The notes below the pieces were generated by a model. The model had not been told where the DNA came from. It worked only from the letters and a program-made list of their open reading frames with translations, and did no database searches. A stretch of DNA of 15,109 bases from an uncultured Brevundimonas sp. (GTDB taxonomy: Bacteria; Pseudomonadota; Alphaproteobacteria; Caulobacterales; Caulobacteraceae): contig NZ_CALTWS010000046.1 of assembly GCF_943913055.1 (NCBI RefSeq), positions 1 through 15,109 on the forward strand. The letters are read 5' to 3'. Made by a program: the position numbers and the translations under genes. Positions 10,799-15,109 of this stretch are shown here, piece after piece; positions within the stretch are counted from its first letter, which is position 1; each line of letters opens with the position of its first letter.

Positions 10799-12601
10799 TT
10801 AATTCATCCGTGGATCGGCGACGTCCTCGATCTCGAACTGAACGCCCTTGCGGCCGTTCCAGTCGTCCGCCTTCAGACGGCCGACGACTCTCAGCCCGCC
10901 CAGTCCCGACAGCAGGGCCTGGCCTGTGGGCAGGTCGGCACAGCGCCAGGCGATGGCCTTGACCGAGGCACCGTCGGCTCCGACCAGCCGGCACCGGACA
11001 TGCCCCCCTGTCATCGCCACCGCCTCGCGGGCGCTGACATGCGACATCGCGAACAGGGGCTCGGGATTGGCCGGACCGAAGGGGGCCAGTTGCTCGAACT
11101 GCTCGAACAGGCCGCGCGTTGCCGCGCCCGGCTCGATCAAGGCGTCGATCTCAACGCCGTCCAACGCCTCGGCCTCGGCCTGCTCTCCCACCATGTGATG
11201 GTTCAGGAAATCGCGCAAACGACCGATCTCCTCGACCCGCACGGTCAGGCCGGCCGCCATGGCATGGCCACCGCCCGCGATTAGTACGCCCTCGTTCCAG
11301 GCGGCCTGGATTGCCCGGCCCAGATTCATGCCCGGCTGGGACCGACCCGAGCCCTTGCCGATGCCGTTGATGGCATCGACCCCGATCACCACGACCGGCT
11401 TGCGCCAGCGCTCGCGCAGTCGACCGGCCACAATGCCGACGACGCCGGGATGCCAGTCCGTGCCCTCGATGACCACGACAGCGGAGCCGTCGTCGTGTGC
11501 GCCCGTCGCCTCGACCCGGCGTGTGGCGTCTTCGGTCACCAATCGTTCCACCTCGCGTCGTTCGATGTTCAGCGCGTTCAGTTCGGCCGCCAGGGCCGCC
11601 GCCTCGGCCTCGTCGTCGGTCGACAGCAGCCGCGCCCCCAGGTCGGATTTACCGATTCGCCCGCCCGCGTTAATCCGAGGCCCGAGGATGAAGCCCGCGT
11701 GAGTGGACTTGGCTGGCCCTGGCTCGGCGCCTGCAGCCGCAAGAAGCGCTCGTAGGCCCGGATTGCCCCAGTCCGACATGACCCGCAGGCCCAGGCTGGT
11801 CAGAGCGCGGTTGAACCCGGTCAGGCCGGTAACGTCACAGATCGCCCCCATGGCTGCCAGATCCAGCCACTGGCGGATATCGGGCTCCTTGCGATCGACG
11901 AACAGGCCCCTGCCCCGCCCCTCGCGGTTCAGCGCGGCCAGAAGCACGAACACCACGCCCGCCGCCGCCAGATTGCCTTGGCCGGAGCCGCAGCCCGGCC
12001 GATTCGGATTGACCACGGCGGCACAGACGGGTGGCTGCTCGCGCATCATGTGATGGTCGATGACCACGACCTTCAGCCCGATCGACGCCGCATGGGCCAC
12101 CGCCTCATTGGCCGCTGCGCCACAGTCCACAGTGATAACCAGATCGGCCCCGGAGGCCTTCAAGGTGTCGAACGCCTTGGCGCTCGGGCCATAGCCCTCT
12201 GTCAGGCGGTCAGGCACATAGATCGGCAGGTCCGCGCCCAGCGCCCGGAACCATCGTACCAGCAAGGCCGCGCTCGATGCGCCGTCGACGTCATAGTCGG
12301 CGAACACATGGATGGACTGACCGGCCTGCAAGGCATCGACGATGGTCCGGGCCGCTAAATCCATATCCATGAAGCTGGACGGATCGGGAAACAGCGCCTT
12401 CAACGTCGGCTGCAGAAAGTTCGCGCCCTGGTCCGCCTGCACGCCGCGCGCTGCCAGTGCGCGTGCCAGCGGCTCTTCCAGCCCCAGCGCCTGCATATGC
12501 GCGCGTATCAGCCCCGCCTCGGCCGGGCGCTGCCGCCAGGCCCGGCCCGACAGCGAGCGGGAGGTACCCAGAAACGCAGGCTGGCCCGCGCCGTCGGCCA
12601 T
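10799..12601 (-). CDS. recJ: Single-stranded-DNA-specific 5'-3' exonuclease RecJ
   Basis: 600 aa, normal length. RecJ degrades single-stranded DNA 5' to 3' in RecF-pathway recombination and mismatch or base-excision repair. The DHH phosphoesterase motifs are in order: ADYDVDG with Asp102/104/106 (101-107), LVITVDCG with Asp159 (154-161), DHH 182-184, and Asp256 in MGAICDVTGL. The core ends with GPRINAGGRIGKSDLGARLL (307-326). The DHHA1 domain has WHPGVVGIVAGRLRE (383-397), KGSGRS (416-421) and GGGHAMAAGL (443-452). An OB-fold occupies about 495-595 (QFEQLAPFGPANPEPLF, 501-517; FEIEDV near the end). The start ATG 12599-12601 overlaps the glpX stop as TGATG, suggesting translational coupling. 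Confidence 0.96.
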   Translation of the reverse strand: MADGAGQPAFLGTSRSLSGRAWRQRPAEAGLIRAHMQALGLEEPLARALAARGVQADQGANFLQPTLKALFPDPSSFMDMDLAARTIVDALQAGQSIHVFADYDVDGASSAALLVRWFRALGADLPIYVPDRLTEGYGPSAKAFDTLKASGADLVITVDCGAAANEAVAHAASIGLKVVVIDHHMMREQPPVCAAVVNPNRPGCGSGQGNLAAAGVVFVLLAALNREGRGRGLFVDRKEPDIRQWLDLAAMGAICDVTGLTGFNRALTSLGLRVMSDWGNPGLRALLAAAGAEPGPAKSTHAGFILGPRINAGGRIGKSDLGARLLSTDDEAEAAALAAELNALNIERREVERLVTEDATRRVEATGAHDDGSAVVVIEGTDWHPGVVGIVAGRLRERWRKPVVVIGVDAINGIGKGSGRSQPGMNLGRAIQAAWNEGVLIAGGGHAMAAGLTVRVEEIGRLRDFLNHHMVGEQAEAEALDGVEIDALIEPGAATRGLFEQFEQLAPFGPANPEPLFAMSHVSAREAVAMTGGHVRCRLVGADGASVKAIAWRCADLPTGQALLSGLGGLRVVGRLKADDWNGRKGVQFEIEDVADPRMN

Positions 12602-13557
12602 CAGACCGGGCGGATCGTGCGGATGCGCTGGACCGTGCGGGTCGAGGAATCCATCACCAGCGTATGCGTCGAGACGAAGCCGTCCCTGACCTGCACCCCG
12701 TCCAGCATCGCCCCCTTGGTCACGCCGGTCGCGGCGAAGATGGCGTCTTTGGAGACCAGTTCGTGCAGATCGTATTTGCGATCGAAGTCGGTCACGCCTG
12801 TACGATTGGCCCGCGCCCGCTCCTCGTCATTGCGGAAGATCAGTCGCCCCTGGAAATGTCCCCCGACGCATTTCAGCGCTGAGGCGGCCAAAACGCCTTC
12901 AGGCGCCCCACCCGAACCCAGATACAGGTCGATGCCGGTCTCCGGCTCGGCCGTGTGGATCACGCCGGCCACATCGCCATCCGTGATCAGCATGACCTTG
13001 GCCCCCACCTCGCGCAGGGCGGCGATCAGCTCGGCATGGCGCGGCCGATCCATGACGCACACAGTGATGTCTTCCGGACGCACGCCCTTGGCCGAGGCCA
13101 GAGAGCGGACATTGTCCCCAGGCGTCATGTCCAGATCGACGGTGCCGGGCGCATAACCGGGGCCGATGGCGATCTTGTCCATATAGGTGTCGGGCGCATG
13201 CAGCATCCCGCCGCCGGGCGACATCGACAGCACGGTCAGGGCATTGGCCATGGCCTTGGCCGTCAGCGTCGTGCCCTCCAGCGGGTCCAGCGCGATGTCG
13301 ATGGCCGGGCCTTTGCCGGTGCCGACCTTCTCGCCGATGTACAGCATGGGGGCTTCGTCGCGCTCGCCCTCGCCGATCACGATCTTGCCGTCGATATCCA
13401 GGGCGTTCAGGGCCGTGCGCATGGCGTCCACCGCCAGCTGGTCGGCGTGCTTTTCATCGCCGCGCCCGATCTGGGCCCAGGACGCGATGGCGGCCAGTTC
13501 GGTCACGCGCGCCGCGTCGGCAGCCAGCGTAGAGGCGTAAGGGGCCTGATCGGCCAT
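12601..13557 (-). CDS. glpX: Class II fructose-1,6-bisphosphatase
   Basis: 318 aa, normal length. It hydrolyses fructose 1,6-bisphosphate to fructose 6-phosphate with divalent metal in gluconeogenesis. Motifs of the lithium-sensitive phosphatase superfamily: GRGDEKHADQLAVDAM (31-46), IGEGERDEAPMLYIGE (61-76), DIALDPLEGTTLTA (87-100), ITDGDVAGVI (191-200) and GSGGAPEG (214-221), which contains Glu220, equivalent to the catalytic-site Glu213 of E. coli GlpX. Start ATG 13555-13557 is preceded by AGGAGA at good spacing. It overlaps recJ by one base; glpX next to recJ is a known arrangement in this group, where a homoserine dehydrogenase gene often lies upstream, but here an unrelated lipoprotein gene does. 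Confidence 0.96.
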   Translation of the reverse strand: MADQAPYASTLAADAARVTELAAIASWAQIGRGDEKHADQLAVDAMRTALNALDIDGKIVIGEGERDEAPMLYIGEKVGTGKGPAIDIALDPLEGTTLTAKAMANALTVLSMSPGGGMLHAPDTYMDKIAIGPGYAPGTVDLDMTPGDNVRSLASAKGVRPEDITVCVMDRPRHAELIAALREVGAKVMLITDGDVAGVIHTAEPETGIDLYLGSGGAPEGVLAASALKCVGGHFQGRLIFRNDEERARANRTGVTDFDRKYDLHELVSKDAIFAATGVTKGAMLDGVQVRDGFVSTHTLVMDSSTRTVQRIRTIRPV

Positions 13558-13584
13558 GGGCGTATCTCCTGAAAGGTATGATCG

Positions 13585-13602
13585 CCGGATTCTCCGATCC
13601 GG
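13585..13602. repeat. Hairpin between the lipoprotein gene and glpX
   Basis: CCGGAT (13585-13590) and ATCCGG (13597-13602), 6-base loop. It lies in the 66-base gap; there is no U-run after it on the minus strand, so it is either a weak terminator of the lipoprotein gene or structure in the glpX leader. Confidence 0.35.
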
Positions 13603-13623
13603 GCGAGCGCGTCGGTCAGTCCG

Positions 13624-14070
13624 CTACTGGCGGCGGGTCACAGGTGGCGGTGCACGACCGCGTTCGCGGGCACGGCGCAGGTATTCGTCGATCTCGGCCT
13701 GCGTCTGCTGGGTCGCTGGCGCTACGGCTGTGGCCGCGACGCGGGCCCGCAAAGCCTCTGCAAATGCCGCCGGATCGTCGGTCAGGGTCCAGTCGATGCG
13801 TGCCACCTCTCCGGCAAGTGCCCCGCGCGTGACCCTCAAGGTGTTGACTTCCGCCGCGATGGCCGTGGGCGTCGGGGCCGGCTCGGTGGATTTCGGGAAG
13901 TCGGCCCAACGCGGATATTCGCGATTCGCATCAACCAGTGCCTGAACCCGTGCCGCGATCGGCGAGGTCTCGTCCGTGCGCGGGTTGAATGAGGACGCAC
14001 AGGCCGTCAACGCCGAGGCGCAGACCGCCATGACCAGGACGCTGCCGATTTTCTGGATCAATGCGTTCAT
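13624..14070 (-). CDS. Small lipoprotein of unknown function
   Basis: 148 aa, not recognised. It has a clear lipoprotein signal: MNALIQ, a hydrophobic stretch, then SALTAC with Cys24 in the lipobox LTAC. The mature part contains REYPRWADFPKS (around 50-61), a short Pro/Thr spacer, TAIAAEVNTLRVTRGALAGE (69-88), then a mostly helical, Ala/Arg-rich region containing AEALRARVAA and ending AEIDEYLRRARERGR-APPPVTRRQ. No enzyme motif is seen. ATG 14070 is preferred because the signal peptide begins there; an in-frame ATG at 14085 would add five residues. Much longer in-frame readings (to 14514) run antisense to phaC and are not credible. It is divergent from phaC and codirectional with glpX. Inner- or outer-membrane anchoring cannot be decided; Ala-Ser after the Cys would favour the outer membrane by the E. 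coli +2 rule. Confidence 0.75.
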   Translation of the reverse strand: MNALIQKIGSVLVMAVCASALTACASSFNPRTDETSPIAARVQALVDANREYPRWADFPKSTEPAPTPTAIAAEVNTLRVTRGALAGEVARIDWTLTDDPAAFAEALRARVAATAVAPATQQTQAEIDEYLRRARERGRAPPPVTRRQ

Positions 14071-14159
14071 TTCAGGTGCGCTCATATGCCATGATTGCGA
14101 CAGGCGGAAGGGCGGGCACATGTCTCTCGCACGACGCGACGATCTCAGGGAGCCCGACC
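14071..14159. promoter_or_regulatory. Divergent control region, lipoprotein gene and phaC
   Basis: 89 bases between divergent starts. AGGGAG at 14147-14152 is a good ribosome binding site 7 bases before the phaC ATG. No convincing -35/-10 pair or PhaR-like operator is recognised on either strand. Confidence 0.4.
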
Positions 14160-15109
14160 ATGGCCAAGTCTCCGTCCTCGCCGCCGCCCTCGGTCGTCCC
14201 TCCCGGCCCCCGAAAAGCCGGTCGCCCCACCTCGGCCAAGCCGCCTCGTCCCCGGGCAAAGGCGGCTGAGCGTGCGGAGGCGGCATCGCCTCCCGTTCCC
14301 GAGACGGCCCAGCCAGAGTCGTCCGCGCCAACGCAGCAGCCGCCGGAGACAGGGGCACCGCCCTTCCCCTTTGCCGATGTCGGTGCCGAACAGCGGCAGA
14401 TGATCGAGACGCTCTCTCTGAATCTGGCCCGCGCCGCCATGACAGCCCAGACCGCCATCGCCGAGGCCGCGCTGTCGCAGGCCGACCGCCCAGCGTCGCT
14501 TTCGCCTGACCCATTCAACGTCGGCCCGGCGATGAACAGCGTGATGACCAGCCTGGCCTCGCGTCCGGACCGCCTGTTCGCCGCCCAGGCCGATCTGTTC
14601 AATCGCTATATGGACCTGTGGGCCGCCACGACGCGCCGTGCGGCGGGAGAGGAAGCGCCTCAGCCATCCAGAGACAAGCGGTTCAAGGACCCGGCCTGGT
14701 CGGAAAATCCGATGTTCGACATGATGCGCCAGTCCTATCTGGTCACGGCCGACTGGATGAACGGGCTGGTGTCCAGTGTCGAGGACGTCGATCCCCTGAC
14801 CAAGCGCCGCGCCGAGTTCTTTACCAAGCTGCTGACCGATGCTTTCTCCCCGTCGAACTTTCTGGCCTCTAACCCAGCGGCCCTGAAGGCCCTGGCCGAG
14901 ACCAACGGTGAATCACTCGTGCGGGGCATGCAGAACTTCGCCGCCGACATGGAGCGCGGGGCGGGCAAGCTGAAGATCAGCCAGGCCGACTACGGCCGGT
15001 TCGTCGTGGGCGAGAACGTCGCCACCGCGCCGGGCCAGGTCGTCTGGCGCGACGAGCTGTTCGAACTGATCCAGTACGACGCCGCGACCGAGAAACAGCG
15101 GGCCATCCC
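14160..15109 (+). CDS. phaC: Class I poly(3-hydroxyalkanoate) synthase, N-terminal part (runs off the window)
   Basis: 316 complete codons are open to the window end without a stop. The enzyme polymerises (R)-3-hydroxyacyl-CoA into polyhydroxyalkanoate on storage granules. Recognised PhaC segments: DKRFKDPAWSENPMFDMMRQ (172-191), SYLVTADWMN (192-201), DPLTKRRAEFFTKLLTDAFS (212-231), PSNFLASNPAALKALAETNG (232-251) and then, from about 275, ISQADYGRFVVGENVATAPG followed by QVVWRDELFELIQY. The catalytic Cys (lipase-like box, about residue 319 in the Cupriavidus enzyme), Asp and His lie beyond the window. Residues 1-72 are a Pro/Ala/Arg/Lys-rich low-complexity head, longer than in many synthases. 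Start ATG 14160 is supported by AGGGAG at ideal spacing. phaA and phaB are not in the window. Confidence 0.93.
   Translation, partial: MAKSPSSPPPSVVPPGPRKAGRPTSAKPPRPRAKAAERAEAASPPVPETAQPESSAPTQQPPETGAPPFPFADVGAEQRQMIETLSLNLARAAMTAQTAIAEAALSQADRPASLSPDPFNVGPAMNSVMTSLASRPDRLFAAQADLFNRYMDLWAATTRRAAGEEAPQPSRDKRFKDPAWSENPMFDMMRQSYLVTADWMNGLVSSVEDVDPLTKRRAEFFTKLLTDAFSPSNFLASNPAALKALAETNGESLVRGMQNFAADMERGAGKLKISQADYGRFVVGENVATAPGQVVWRDELFELIQYDAATEKQRAI

Noticed and set aside
13624..14514. Long minus-strand reading of the lipoprotein gene starting far upstream.
   Set aside because: The extension runs antisense to phaC and hides the lipoprotein signal peptide that begins at 14070.

Overview
The window reads as chromosomal DNA of a GC-rich alphaproteobacterium, most likely order Caulobacterales (Caulobacter/Brevundimonas type). 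This rests on gene content: a metal-type KdsA, an NDUFS4-like complex I subunit ending in PWTH, a double cold-shock-domain protein next to a DUF192 lipoprotein, a glpX-recJ pair and a class I PHA synthase. It also rests on a tRNA promoter that fits the Caulobacter housekeeping consensus. The assignment is inference; there is no rRNA or other phylogenetic marker. Packing is dense, no gene-free stretch exceeds about 255 bases, and I see no insertion sequence, phage gene, integrase or CRISPR array.

Layout. 1-1061 (minus): lipopolysaccharide inner-core synthesis, kdsA followed by the start of a heptose-7-phosphate kinase gene cut by the window edge. 1161-5010: a DNA-repair block with a CPD photolyase (plus) and an iron-sulfur (6-4)-type photolyase (minus) placed tail to tail so that both stop codons sit in one CTAG. 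The second photolyase begins back to back with a 3-mercaptopyruvate sulfurtransferase, with the two start codons sharing one base. 5012-8299 (minus): a Crp/Fnr-type regulator, an AapJ/BztA-like amino-acid-binding lipoprotein and a DctA/GltP-type symporter. 8369-10737 (minus): a small DUF6894 protein, tRNA-Arg(UCU), an NDUFS4-like protein, tRNA-Pro(UGG), a DUF192 lipoprotein, a double cold-shock protein and tRNA-Glu(UUC). All three tRNA genes encode their CCA. 10799-13557 (minus): glpX and recJ, translationally overlapped as TGATG. 13624-15109: an unrecognised lipoprotein (minus) divergent from the N-terminal two-thirds or so of phaC (plus).

How the genes relate. The two photolyases together would cover both main UV lesions, cyclobutane dimers and (6-4) photoproducts. 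The regulator-lipoprotein-symporter block looks like an amino-acid or dicarboxylate acquisition unit in which an ABC-type binding protein sits beside a secondary transporter instead of ABC permeases; this is the most unusual gene combination here. The remaining genes are housekeeping (gluconeogenesis, recombination, tRNAs, respiration, carbon storage).

Non-coding highlights: a short palindromic repeat present on both sides of the complex I subunit gene, with half of its sequence reused in a nearby intrinsic terminator; a perfect 8-bp inverted repeat touching the start codon of the DUF6894 gene; and several candidate promoters and operators. I found no clearly new multi-gene system; the items above are the best leads.
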